A DNA stretch of 64,000 nucleotides. Source: Thiolapillus brandeum (GTDB lineage Bacteria; Pseudomonadota; Gammaproteobacteria; Chromatiales; Chromatiaceae). This document shows, piece by piece, positions 47,735-61,492 of the stretch (positions are counted from its first letter, which is position 1; every line of letters begins with the position of its first letter). A program made the translations under genes and the position numbers. The stretch lies in assembly GCF_000828615.1 (NCBI RefSeq), contig NZ_AP012273.1, forward strand, positions 2,294,001 to 2,358,000, written 5' to 3'. The notes under the pieces are model-generated. The model was not told the DNA's origin. It did no database searches and was given only the letters and a program-made list of their open reading frames with translations.

Positions 47735-49595
47735 TCTCCTGGAACTGGTGGAGATGGAAGAACATGTAGGCGGCTGGTGGCACGACTTCATCACCCGCCA
47801 CAGTGAACAGCGCCATCCCGAAGCCGCCGTGGCCCTGGCAGACATACAGCAGCTACTGGGTATCTGGTTCCGCGCCCTGGGCGGTGACGGCGGCCTGGAG
47901 ATCGCCACAGCAGACGCCACCCTGAGCAACGCCCGGCGCAGCCTCCTGCAACGCATGGCGGGCACCCAAAGGAAAACCGAGCTGGCCTGGCGGGATGAAA
48001 ACGCCCTGCGCCTGCCACCGGTGATCGACATCTTTCCCAACCCACAGCTCAACCGCGACCTCTACCTGTGGCTGGGCGCCCTGGCTGCCATGGACGATGA
48101 AAGCACCGACGAGCCCTGGTTCCGGCACAACCAGCGTATATCCCGCAGGGCCCTGGAACGTTTTCCCGGTCTCAGGGACAAGTACCTGGATCTGGTGCAG
48201 GCACATCTCGAACAACGTAAGCTGGGGCATTGGCCTGCGGACGAGATCGCCCAGGAGCAGGCCATTCGCAGAGCGCTCATCGAACCGGGAAGCATGGACG
48301 CCCTGCCTCCCTCCCGGCGCATGCCGGTTCCCGTGCCCCTGTGGCTGCATCCCAATCCCCCACAGGCCACCCCCATGCCCGCCGCGGAACCCCCCGAAGA
48401 TCCCGGCGCCGGTGGCGGCAAGGTGAAGGAACTGGAAGAGGTTGCACGCAAGCAGACCGAGAAAGCCGAAACCCAGGACAGCGACCGGGGATTGATCACC
48501 GTGCGCATGGAAAACATTTTCTCCTGGGGCGAACATGTCAACGTGGACCGGGGCACCGAGGACGAAGACAACGACGAGCGCGCCGACGAAGTGGCCAGGG
48601 ACCTGGACAAGATCAGCGTCACGCGCAACGGCAAGGCGGCCAAGACAAGAATCAGGTTCGACCTGGACCTGCCTGCCGAAGCCGAGGACGATGAAATCAT
48701 CAGCGATGACCTGATGCTCCCGGAATGGGACTGGAAGAAACGCCAGCTACTGGCGGATCACTGCCGGGTGGTGGAACTGGTGGCTCGGGATGCCCAGGCC
48801 ATTGCCCTGCCCAAGCGCCTGGACCGCACCGCCGCCAAGCTGCGCAGCCAGTTCCAGGCCCTGGCCCCGGCAAGAGTCTGGCATCGCGCCAGGCCGGATG
48901 GCGAGGAAGTGGACCTGGACGCCTACCTGCGCTACCGCACCGACCGCGCCAGCGGCTGCCAGGTGGCCGCGGACAATCTCTACCGGCAGATGAACGCGGG
49001 CGCGCGGGATCTGGCCTGCCTGCTGCTGGCGGACCTGTCCCTGTCCACGGACACCTGGGTGAACGATGAATCACGGGTGCTGGACGTGATCCAGGACAGT
49101 CTTTACCTGTTTGCCGAAAGCCTGGCCGCCACCGGCGATCAGTTTGGCATCTACGGCTTCTCCTCGCGCAAGCGCGATCCCATCCGCATCCACACCATCA
49201 AGACCTTCGAGGAAACCTACAACGGGCGCATCCGCGGACGCATACGGGCATTGACCCCCGGCTACTACACCCGCCTGGGTGCAGGCATACGCTACGCGGC
49301 GGAACGCCTCAAAGACCAGGGTGCGGGCCGTCGCCTGCTGTTGATCCTCACCGATGGCAAGCCCAACGACCTGGATCAATACGAAGGGCGCTACGGCATC
49401 GAGGATACCCGGCATGCCATCCAGAGCGTGCGAAACCTGGGTTTTCACCCTTTCTGCGTCACCATCGACCAGAAAGGCAACGATTACCTGCCCCACTTGT
49501 TCGGCTCCAGCGGCTACGTCGTGATCCGCGACCCCATGGAACTCCCCGGACAATTACCCCTGCTCTACGCCCGGCTCACCGCCCAGCAGCATTGA
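47715..49595 (+). CDS. norD: NorD, von Willebrand factor A-domain NO reductase activation protein
   Basis: 626 residues. N-terminal helical region, an acidic low-complexity centre (about 220-320), and a C-terminal VWA domain with MIDAS motif DLSLSTDTW (about 438-446) and LTDGKPNDLDQYEG. Partner of NorQ in activating NorCB. Starts inside the preceding gene, so translation is coupled. Confidence 0.95.
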   Translation: MAKTVSDLLELVEMEEHVGGWWHDFITRHSEQRHPEAAVALADIQQLLGIWFRALGGDGGLEIATADATLSNARRSLLQRMAGTQRKTELAWRDENALRLPPVIDIFPNPQLNRDLYLWLGALAAMDDESTDEPWFRHNQRISRRALERFPGLRDKYLDLVQAHLEQRKLGHWPADEIAQEQAIRRALIEPGSMDALPPSRRMPVPVPLWLHPNPPQATPMPAAEPPEDPGAGGGKVKELEEVARKQTEKAETQDSDRGLITVRMENIFSWGEHVNVDRGTEDEDNDERADEVARDLDKISVTRNGKAAKTRIRFDLDLPAEAEDDEIISDDLMLPEWDWKKRQLLADHCRVVELVARDAQAIALPKRLDRTAAKLRSQFQALAPARVWHRARPDGEEVDLDAYLRYRTDRASGCQVAADNLYRQMNAGARDLACLLLADLSLSTDTWVNDESRVLDVIQDSLYLFAESLAATGDQFGIYGFSSRKRDPIRIHTIKTFEETYNGRIRGRIRALTPGYYTRLGAGIRYAAERLKDQGAGRRLLLILTDGKPNDLDQYEGRYGIEDTRHAIQSVRNLGFHPFCVTIDQKGNDYLPHLFGSSGYVVIRDPMELPGQLPLLYARLTAQQH

Positions 49596-49628
49596 AATCG
49601 GCATTGTCCCCGAAATTGTCGGCTTCGG

Positions 49629-49642
49629 TTGACTGGCATCAA
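49629..49642. promoter_or_regulatory. Dnr/FNR-type operator upstream of the nor-linked cytochrome c
   Basis: TTGAC-TGGC-ATCAA, fitting TTGAY-N4-RTCAA. It lies 34 bases after norD and about 205 bases before the cytochrome start. -10-like TAGGGT occurs at 49675, but the spacing does not fit a standard class II site. Confidence 0.6.
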
Positions 49643-49840
49643 CCCCGGCGTTTTACTCCCCCATTTCAAAGTGCTAGGGTTTAATCAAGCAAGCGGGCAA
49701 TGGATGTGCAAGGATTTGCCTTGAACAAACCAAGAACAACAAGCCATGGAACCATGCAGTGACACCGGAGGACGGAAAGGACCGTTTGAGAGACGGAATT
49801 CGTCTCTATCAAAGTCAATTTATCGCGAGGCACGGTGGTC

Positions 49841-50218
49841 ATGAAAATCAAAATCCTGGTATCCACGGCGCTCCTCCTGGGGTTGGGCATTCAAAGCAGC
49901 CTGTTCGCTGCTTCACCCAGGGAAGAAGCCATCAACAAGGGATATGAACATTACAAGATCTTTTGCATCAACTGTCACGGCAAGAAGGCAGATGGTAAGG
50001 GGCCGTTGGCGGCCAGCCTGAAGATTGCGCCCGCCGACCTGACCCTGCTGAAACAGTCCGACCCGGACACCTGTATCGCCGAGCGAGTGTTGAAAGCTGT
50101 CTCAGGCGTGCATGACAGCGTTCCGGGACAAAAGGCCAATATGCCGACCTTCAGCGGGAACCTGGAAAGCATTACCATCTATGAGCTCGTGCAGTTCCTG
50201 AAGGCCATCCAGAAGTAA
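49841..50218 (+). CDS. Small periplasmic cytochrome c
   Basis: 125 residues. Signal peptide ending at FAA (about residue 24), heme motif CINCH (Cys42, Cys45, His46), likely methionine ligand in ANMPTFSG. Probable electron carrier, perhaps donor to NorC, since it has its own Dnr-like site. GAGG lies 10 bases before the ATG. The stop codon TAA is part of the target duplication of the adjacent MITE. Confidence 0.88.
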   Translation: MKIKILVSTALLLGLGIQSSLFAASPREEAINKGYEHYKIFCINCHGKKADGKGPLAASLKIAPADLTLLKQSDPDTCIAERVLKAVSGVHDSVPGQKANMPTFSGNLESITIYELVQFLKAIQK

Positions 50219-50378
50219 CCTGAATCCGTGGGTTCAGAGGGAGCGCAGAGCGCAAGATATTGATTCGGATAGCGTAATGAAAAATCGCAGCCATACCCAT
50301 AGGTCTGGTGAGATTTTTCATATAGCTAGACGGATCAAGAGCTTGTGCTATGTGCCCCGATGAACTCACGGATTCAGG
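50219..50378. mobile_element. 160-bp palindromic MITE with 6-bp target duplication
   Basis: Terminal inverted repeats of 18 bases (CCTGAATCCGTGGGTTCA at the left; right end matches with one mismatch), an imperfect palindrome through the whole element (for example GATTTTTCAT against ATGAAAAATC), no coding frame. It is flanked by AAGTAA at 50213-50218 and 50379-50384. The left copy carries the stop codon of the cytochrome gene, so insertion kept that protein intact. It separates that gene from the convergent hrpB. Confidence 0.8.
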
Positions 50379-50386
50379 AAGTAATC

Positions 50387-52870
50387 CTACAGATGGCGTT
50401 TCAGCCTTACCGGCCGGGCGGTGGCCGGATCGTCCGGCCACTGGTGCTTGGGATAGCGGCCACGCATTTCCTTCTTCACCTGTTCCCAGGCCCCGGCCCA
50501 GAATGCCGCAAGGTCCGTGGTCACCTGCAGGGGACGTCCCGCGGGTGACAAAAGGTGCAGCACCAGTGGCAGGCGGCCATGAAACACGGCGGGCGTCCGG
50601 GCCATGCCGTACATGAGCTGCAAAGGAGCCGCCAGCACCGGGGGCGAGGTTTGGTAGTCAATGGCTGCGGTGCTGCCATCGCCGAGCTTCCAGCGTCCGG
50701 GCAGCAGCTCGTCCAGCCGTTGCCCCTGTTCCCAGCTCATCATTCCCCGCAACACCGGGACCAGATCGATGCGCCGAACCTCCTTCAGGGAGCGCAGACC
50801 TTCTATCCAGGGCCCCAGCCAGGTTTCGAGATGACGGGTCAGCCATTCGGGGTTCACCTCCGGCCAATCACTCTGATCATCCAGTTGACGGGCAAGCTGC
50901 AGGCGCGCCTGGAGCTGGCGGGCCTCATCGGACCAGTTCAGGCAGTCCAGCCCCTTTTCCAGAATTGCCTGTAGAAGGATTTTGGTCACTGCGGGATCAT
51001 TGCTGTCCACCGGCACCTCCTGAACGGTCAACTGCAGGGCTCCCAGGGTGGATATGACGCGCTTGCTCACCCGCTCTGTCCGGGCATCCCAGCCCAGCTC
51101 CGTATTTTCCTGAATATGCCTGGCATGGACGGCCTGCAACTCCCCCTCATCCAGTTCCAGGGCCAGCCAGATACGTCCCTCGCGGCTCCCGGCATCCATC
51201 TGGGCAATGGCCAGGTATGGGGCCGTCGCCAGGCTATCGTCCCGGGGCAGCACCGCTCCCTTGCCCGATGCCATGAGGTAGCGTCCTTCCGAACCTGGCC
51301 GCCTCTGGGCCACCCGGTCAGGAAAAGCCAGGGACAACAACGCCGCGGCCGAGCATGTTTCCTTGGCCTGTTGCATTCCCTTGCCCTGGCGCAGCAGCCG
51401 ATCGCCCAGGCGCAGGATCTGGCGACAGGCCCCGGCATCGAAATCGGCAGGTACCTTGCCGCCCTGGCGCAACACATCCAGCGCCCGCAGACGCAGATAC
51501 AGGTCAGCGGGCCGTGGAACGCCCTGCCGGTAACGCCAGGGGTCCCGCTCCGACAACAGGGCCGCCAGATCCGCAGCCCGCAGATTGCCACTGCCACCGC
51601 ATACCAGCAGCTGCGCCAACCGGGGATGCAGGCCCAGGCGGGTCATTTGTCGCCCCTGGGCCGTTATATGACCGGCTTCATCCAGGGCATCGAGCATACG
51701 CAGCAGGTCCACGGCCTGGTTCCATGCAGCCACCGGCGGCCTGTCCAGCCAGGACAGATCTGCCGCATTCTTTACTCCCCAACCGGCCAGCTCCAGCACC
51801 AGTGAGGCCAGGTCAGCCTGCAGGATTTCCGCAGGGCGCTGGACAGGCCGGCTGCGGAACTCCTGTTCGGTGTACGCCCGGTAACAGGTGCCCGGTCCCA
51901 GACGCCCGGCACGCCCGGCACGCTGAATGGCCGATGCCTGAGCCACGGGCTGTACCTTCAATCGGCTGAGACCGCTGTCAGGATCGAATACGGGCTTTCG
52001 ACTCAAACCACTGTCCACCACCGTGCGGATGCCCTCGATGGTCAGACTGGTTTCCGCCACATCGGTGGCCAGCACCACCCGCCGCGGATGGTTCGGCGCC
52101 GGGCGCAACACCCGGCCCTGGGTGGCCGCATCCATCTCTCCGTGCAACTGCAGGACTTCTGCGGCTATCTGCATGCCAAGCAGGCTTTCCTGCAGTCTTT
52201 GGATTTCCCCCTTTCCGGGAAGAAACACCAGCACGTCCCCTTCCTGCTCCTCCAGGGCTCGATACACCAACCTGGCTGTGGCCTGCAGAACATCCCGGCC
52301 AGCCGGGCGAGCCAGGTGTTCGATATGCACGGAATACAGGCCACCATCAGAGGTGATCACGGTTCCGCCAATGAGATTGGCCACCGCCTGTTCATCCAGG
52401 GTGGCCGACATGATCAACAGCCGCAGATCCTCACGCAGAGATGCGCAGACATCCAGACACAAGGCCAGGGCCAGATCCGCCTGCAGGGATCGCTCGTGAA
52501 ATTCATCGAAGATCACCAGCCCCACATCGGACAGTTCGGGATCATCCTGCAGACGCCGCACCAGGAGGCCTTCGGTGAGTACCTCGATCCGGGTATGCTT
52601 CCCGATGCGCCTGTCCATGCGCACCTGGTAGCCAACACTCGCTCCCACTTCTTCATTCATCAGATCCGCCATGAAAGCGGCCGCCATGCGGGCCGCCGGC
52701 CGGCGGGGCTCGAGCATGAGAATCTTTTTCCCCTGCAGCCAGGGTTCATTCAGCAACGCCAGGGGCACCCGGGTAGTCTTTCCCGAACCCGGAGGTGAAC
52801 TCAGAACCGCATGTTTGCGCGGTAGGGTCTGGCGCAGCCGGGGCAGTATTTCTTCAACAGGCAGGGACAT
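50387..52870 (-). CDS. hrpB: ATP-dependent RNA helicase HrpB
   Basis: 827 residues, normal for HrpB. DEAH-type helicase: Walker A SSPPGSGKTTRVP (about 25-37), DEFHERSLQ, SATLD, and motif VI QRAGRAGRLGPG; long C-terminal HrpB region. RNA substrate unknown. The ATG at 52870 gives MSLPVEEILPRL, as in the family; 52882 is also possible. Confidence 0.95.
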   Translation of the reverse strand: MSLPVEEILPRLRQTLPRKHAVLSSPPGSGKTTRVPLALLNEPWLQGKKILMLEPRRPAARMAAAFMADLMNEEVGASVGYQVRMDRRIGKHTRIEVLTEGLLVRRLQDDPELSDVGLVIFDEFHERSLQADLALALCLDVCASLREDLRLLIMSATLDEQAVANLIGGTVITSDGGLYSVHIEHLARPAGRDVLQATARLVYRALEEQEGDVLVFLPGKGEIQRLQESLLGMQIAAEVLQLHGEMDAATQGRVLRPAPNHPRRVVLATDVAETSLTIEGIRTVVDSGLSRKPVFDPDSGLSRLKVQPVAQASAIQRAGRAGRLGPGTCYRAYTEQEFRSRPVQRPAEILQADLASLVLELAGWGVKNAADLSWLDRPPVAAWNQAVDLLRMLDALDEAGHITAQGRQMTRLGLHPRLAQLLVCGGSGNLRAADLAALLSERDPWRYRQGVPRPADLYLRLRALDVLRQGGKVPADFDAGACRQILRLGDRLLRQGKGMQQAKETCSAAALLSLAFPDRVAQRRPGSEGRYLMASGKGAVLPRDDSLATAPYLAIAQMDAGSREGRIWLALELDEGELQAVHARHIQENTELGWDARTERVSKRVISTLGALQLTVQEVPVDSNDPAVTKILLQAILEKGLDCLNWSDEARQLQARLQLARQLDDQSDWPEVNPEWLTRHLETWLGPWIEGLRSLKEVRRIDLVPVLRGMMSWEQGQRLDELLPGRWKLGDGSTAAIDYQTSPPVLAAPLQLMYGMARTPAVFHGRLPLVLHLLSPAGRPLQVTTDLAAFWAGAWEQVKKEMRGRYPKHQWPDDPATARPVRLKRHL

Positions 52871-53003
52871 GGAGCGGATCATAACACCCGCAGTCACCCG
52901 CGGAACACACCGCTGGCATCGATGTTTACCTTGATCTTGATCTATGACCATCTGAAATGAAATTGCTAGAATTACCAGCCCCTGTAGACACCAACATTCC
53001 CCC

Positions 53004-55437
<2,434 letters not shown>

Positions 55438-55579
55438 TGAAAATTCAACAGCCAGAGTAATTTTGCTTGAGGTTATCCCATCCCGGTAACAAACTCAATC
55501 CAAGTGGTAGAGGAATCTCTGATGAACTCCGGATACAGATATCAGGGGCAAAATTCTGTCTTCAAGTTAAAATCATCGA

Positions 55580-56909
55580 ATGCAGAGTGCTGAGAGTAAA
55601 AGAGTAGAAAAGATCGAGCTTCTGATCGAACAGGCGGTCAGGCTGCGCGAGGACGACTCGGCTCGAGCCATAGAACTGTGCGACGAAGCTATTGCTCTGG
55701 CCAAAAAGATTGAAGCTTCAGAACTGTCAGCACAGGCTTCTGTTCTACTGGCCCAGGCCCTGCTCTACAACGGCCGCTCCCAGGAGGCACTGGATACTGC
55801 ATTGCGCCTGGTAAACAGCACCGGCCAGCGATCAAAAACTCTGAAGGCAGACGCTCTGGACACACTGGCGCTGGTTTACGACACACTCGGTGCTTACCAG
55901 GATTCACTGCAAATACGCCTGGAACAACTCGATATCCTGCAGCAGCTTGAAGATGATCTGGGAATAGCCAATGTCCTGCACGCCATAGGGGTAGCCTATG
56001 CGCGCATGGATGACCACGCCAAATCCCTGGAAAACTACGAGCAGGCATACCGATTGAAGCAGTCGTTGGGCGCATCAGTGGAAAGCCAGGCCAAAACCCT
56101 CAACAATATCGGCCTTGCCAATCGCAATCTGAAAAATTTCGAAGCATCCCTTGCTGCACACATCAAGGCTGTGCAAATGATGGAACAGGAAAACAGCTTG
56201 TTTCTATCAGCTGCGGCACGCGGCAATCTGGCCCGTGTCCAGGAAGAGATCGGAGATGTGGAGTCGGCCGTCCAGAATTATGAGTCGGCGCTGAAAACCA
56301 TGCAGGAGACCAGCAGCCGTTATTTTTTGTCCGAATTGTTCCGGAACTATGCCGAATTGGAAGTTCGACAGAAAAACAACCAACATGCCATCGAGCTATG
56401 CCAAAAAGCGCTGGACCTGGGATATGAGATGGGCATGAAACCGGAAATTTTCAAAGCCCACCACCTCCTGGCGGAGATTCATGAGAGCCTCGATGCCTTC
56501 CCGGAAGCCCTACACCACCTGCGCCGTTTTCATGCGGTCGAAAAAGAAGTTTACAATGCGGAATCCGAGGCCCGGATACAGAATATGCGCGTTTTGCATG
56601 AACTGGAGCGCGCTCAACAGGAAAGCAAAATATACCGCTTGAAAAATGTTGAACTGGCAGAAGCGCTGGAAAAGGCGGAGCAGCTGCAACGCATGCTCGA
56701 AAAACAGTCTCTGGAAGATCAGCTCACCGGACTTCACAACCGGCGCCACCTGAATCAACGATTGCAGGTTGAATTCGACCGAACCCGACGGCACCAGCAA
56801 CCCTTGTCGCTGGTATTGTGTGATATTGATCATTTCAAACAGGTGAATGACCGTTTTTCCCATGCCATGGGCGATGAGGTATTGAAAGTCGTCGCCAATA
56901 TTCTTATTA
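55580..56909 (+). pseudogene. TPR-GGDEF diguanylate cyclase, 5' part (disrupted)
   Basis: About 443 original residues remain before the insertion; a further 28 codons read into the insertion up to 56995. Tetratricopeptide repeats (about 30-310, e.g. SQAKTLNNIGLANRNLKNFEASLAAH), a coiled-coil linker (about 320-380), then the start of a GGDEF domain (DQLTGLHNRRHLNQRL, LCDIDHFKQVNDRFSHAMGDEVLK). The break lies after VVANILI, before the GGEEF active-site loop, so this product cannot make cyclic-di-GMP. The missing end is at 58926-59223. Confidence 0.88.
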
Positions 56910-57007
56910 GACATGATGTTTTGACCTGCCCAACCTCAACGAACGTGGATTATGCTGGGGTTGGGAAATACACTCCCGACACAGAGCCACATTGAGGAGG
57001 ACAGGTC

Positions 57008-58216
57008 ATGAAAGAGTCTATCGCAAAAGCCATTGATAAACAGACAAAAGCGGCGCAGGTGAACACGGCGGATGCAGGCAGCTACGCGGCCTACATCGGG
57101 TTGGATGTTCACAAAGACACCATTGCGGTGGCTATCGCGTTACCGGGCCGGGAAGAACCGGTCTACCGGGGTGAAATTGCCCATGAAGGCCGAAAGGTGG
57201 AAAAATGGCTGAATCGCCTGAGTGTCGAGTTTGATGGTCAGGTGCTGCAATTCTGCTATGAAGCAGGGCCCTGCGGCTACGGGCTGTATCGCCGCCTGGT
57301 GGGGGCGGGTCATGACTGCCAGGTCGTGGCCCCCTCACTGATTCCGAGGAAGGCTGGTGAGCGGATCAAGACCGATCGGCGGGATGCACTGAAGTTGGCG
57401 CGGCTGTTACGGGCCGGTGAGCTGACAGCAGTGTGGGTACCGGATGCTGAGCAGGAGGCCATGCGGGATCTGACCCGGGCCCGGGACGACATGAAGAGCC
57501 AGGAGCGCAAGGCGCGTCAGCAGCTTAATGCTTTTGTGTTGCGTCACGGCCACCACTGGCCCCGGGGCAAGAAGCGCTGGACCCAGGCGCATTTCAACTG
57601 GCTGGAATCGATCCAATTTGAGCAGCCCTGGCTGCAGATTGTGCTGCAGGAATACATCGATGCAGTCAAGGCGGCGACCCGGCGGGTCACTGACCTGACC
57701 GAGCAGCTGATGCAAGCCTTACCGGGCTGGTCATTGGCCCCGGTGGTGGACGCCCTGGTGGCCCTGCGGGGGGTCGACAAGTTGGCCGCTACCGTCCTGC
57801 TGGCGGAGTTGGGCGATATCAGCCGTTTCGATTCCCCGAAACAGCTGATGGCCTACCTGGGACTGGTGCCGAGCGAGCATAGCAGTGGCGGCCGGCGACG
57901 TCAGGGCGCGATCACCCTGACCGGCAACGGTCATGCGCGCCGGATGCTGGTGGAGTGTGCCTGGAGCTACCGCTTTCCGGCGCGCCAGACGATGCATCTC
58001 AAACGAAAGGCCAAGGCGGCACCAGAACGGGCCAAGGCGATCGCCTGGCGGGCCCAGAAGCGTCTCTGCGGTCGCTATCGTCAGCTCACGCAGGCCGGCA
58101 AGAACGTCAAGTTGGTGTGTGTCGCGATTGCCCGGGAATTGGTCGGCTTCATCTGGGACATCGTACGGCAGGAGATGCCCCGCCTGATGGCCAAGAGTGG
58201 ATCGGCGGCTGGATAA
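57008..58216 (+). CDS. IS110/IS1111-family DEDD transposase
   Basis: 402 residues, apparently intact. N-terminal RuvC-like DEDD domain: Asp33 (GLDVHKDT), Glu85 (CYEAGPCG), Asp123 and Asp126 (KTDRRDAL). C-terminal Transposase_20 domain with AELGDISRFDSPKQLMAYLGL and the putative catalytic serine at 292/293 (SEHSSGGRRRQG), then TGNGHARRML. GAGGAC precedes the ATG. Family members act with an element-encoded guide RNA that chooses the target. Confidence 0.95.
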   Translation: MKESIAKAIDKQTKAAQVNTADAGSYAAYIGLDVHKDTIAVAIALPGREEPVYRGEIAHEGRKVEKWLNRLSVEFDGQVLQFCYEAGPCGYGLYRRLVGAGHDCQVVAPSLIPRKAGERIKTDRRDALKLARLLRAGELTAVWVPDAEQEAMRDLTRARDDMKSQERKARQQLNAFVLRHGHHWPRGKKRWTQAHFNWLESIQFEQPWLQIVLQEYIDAVKAATRRVTDLTEQLMQALPGWSLAPVVDALVALRGVDKLAATVLLAELGDISRFDSPKQLMAYLGLVPSEHSSGGRRRQGAITLTGNGHARRMLVECAWSYRFPARQTMHLKRKAKAAPERAKAIAWRAQKRLCGRYRQLTQAGKNVKLVCVAIARELVGFIWDIVRQEMPRLMAKSGSAAG

Positions 58217-58625
58217 GCCGTGTGCCGCACGATACGACTGCTACCATAGGAGGAGGAACGACAGGCACCTTGACTCAGGGTCTATCTGGCCGGTGTGGAG
58301 AACCCTTGTCCGGGTTATAACGGCATCGGCCATGACGGGATAACCTCAAGCGAGCATTCCCGGTCGATGATCCCTGACATTAGAGAAAGGCCAGCTCTGC
58401 GACGCAGTGAAGTCAGGTGGTAACCAATCCACGCATATCAGCATGATCCACCGTCGCAATCTGCTGGATGGACCCTGAGCCAAGGTGCTTGAACAATACA
58501 CCACGAGACTGACAGATAGATCGAGCATGGGCTTATCCACCCTTTGCCCACCGCTGCGCAATAAGCCAAAGGTTGCTACGCCGTGGACAAAGCGTGGATA
58601 AGCCCTCGGGGCAGTATTAGCTAGG
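58217..58625 (+). ncRNA. Candidate guide (seek/bridge) RNA region of the IS1111 element
   Basis: About 409 bases between the transposase stop and the right inverted repeat with no coding signal. In the IS1111 subgroup this end is known to encode the guide RNA. It contains CCGGGTTA at 58310-58317 and TGGCCGG at 58287-58293, both also present in the terminus of the palindromic element where the IS sits, and a long stem-loop at 58529-58605. Boundaries and structure of the RNA are not established here. Confidence 0.45.
58529..58605 (+). repeat. Long stem-loop near the right end of the IS
   Basis: GGGCTTATCCAC-C-CTTTG at 58529-58546 pairs with CAAAG-C-GTGGATAAGCCC at 58588-58605 (18 positions, one mismatch); the loop holds further pairing between CCACCGCTGCGCAA and TTGCTACGCCGTGG. 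Confidence 0.6.
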
Positions 58626-58647
58626 GGTTGACAGGTCAAAACATATC

Positions 58648-58923
58648 AACCCGGCCACTAAATATATCGCCCTCAGTGCTTCAAACAGGACGCGTATCAA
58701 GGCGCGGCTTGCAGGCAATGGCAAGCCCTTGTCAAAAGCCGCAACACCGATACGCGCCCTGTTTGAAGCACCTAACAAACTGATTATAAAAAGGAAGGCC
58801 GCCCTGTCTGCGCCAGTGGACTGCGTTATCAACACTTGCTGTAGAATGGCTACAGCGGCGCGTTGATGCCTTGCCACCGGCTCAGACAGGGCGGCTGAGG
58901 GCGATATATTTAGTGGCCGGGTT
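58648..58923. mobile_element. 276-bp palindromic element with 29-bp perfect terminal repeats
   Basis: Ends AACCCGGCCACTAAATATAT... (58648-58676) and its perfect reverse complement (58895-58923). Two inner hairpins: GTGCTTCAAACAGG... at 58676-58698 with 58749-58771 (23 positions, one mismatch), and GCCGCCCTGTCTG at 58798-58810 with 58883-58895 (perfect). No credible coding frame. It lies inside the GGDEF gene with the IS1111-type element fused to its left tip. Family unknown to me. Confidence 0.75.
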
Positions 58924-58925
58924 AA

Positions 58926-59223
58926 TTAAAACAATATCCGACAGGAAGACCTGGCAGTGCGTTATGGCGGTGAGGAATTTGTCCTGATGCTGCCCCAAAC
59001 CGGCGGTCGGGAAGCACAGCAGGCCTGCGAACATATTCGCCAGGCCATCGAATCCCATAATTGGAGCAAACTCCACCCTGATCTGAGGGTCACCATGAGT
59101 TTCGGCATCAGCGATCTTGTCTCGCTGGAAAACCACGAAGCCCTGCTGCATCACGCCGATCAGCAGCTCTACAGCGCCAAGCATGCCGGACGAAACCGGG
59201 TATGCTATTCACCATCGGCGTAG
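58926..59223 (+). pseudogene. TPR-GGDEF diguanylate cyclase, 3' part (disrupted)
   Basis: Continues the reading frame broken at 56909: NNIRQEDLAVRYGGEEFVLMLPQ and on to KHAGRNRVCY with a stop codon at 59221-59223. It holds the GGEEF active-site loop and an RxxD inhibitory-site motif (RQED) five residues before it. A stop codon (TAA) from the inserted DNA precedes it. It would be expressed only from an internal start such as GTG 58957, giving an inactive fragment. Confidence 0.85.
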
Positions 59224-61389
<2,166 letters not shown>

Positions 61390-61492
61390 CAGTAACCCAT
61401 GGTGTGCCCGGTGAGTCGTAAGGGAACCTCTGGTGAAGTCTGGACGAAGCAGTCAGCAAATCAGAGATTCCTTTACACGACATGGGATCCGG

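Larger units (their letters stand above)
56910..58647 (+). mobile_element. IS110-family (IS1111-type) insertion sequence
   Basis: Bounded by subterminal inverted repeats: ATGTTTTGACCTGCCCAACC at 56916-56935, and 58626-58644 whose reverse complement begins ATGTTTTGACCTG and ends CAACC. Subterminal repeats lying a few bases inside the ends, a DEDD transposase and a long 3' non-coding end are features of the IS1111 subgroup. No target duplication is evident. The exact ends are inferred by a few bases. Confidence 0.82.

Noticed and set aside
58648-58923. Integron attC site
   Set aside because: Has long perfect terminal repeats and two inner hairpins but lacks the R-box GTTRRRY / RYYYAAC arrangement and any adjacent integrase or cassette.
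58648-58923. CRISPR array
   Set aside because: The repeats are inverted, not regularly spaced direct repeats.
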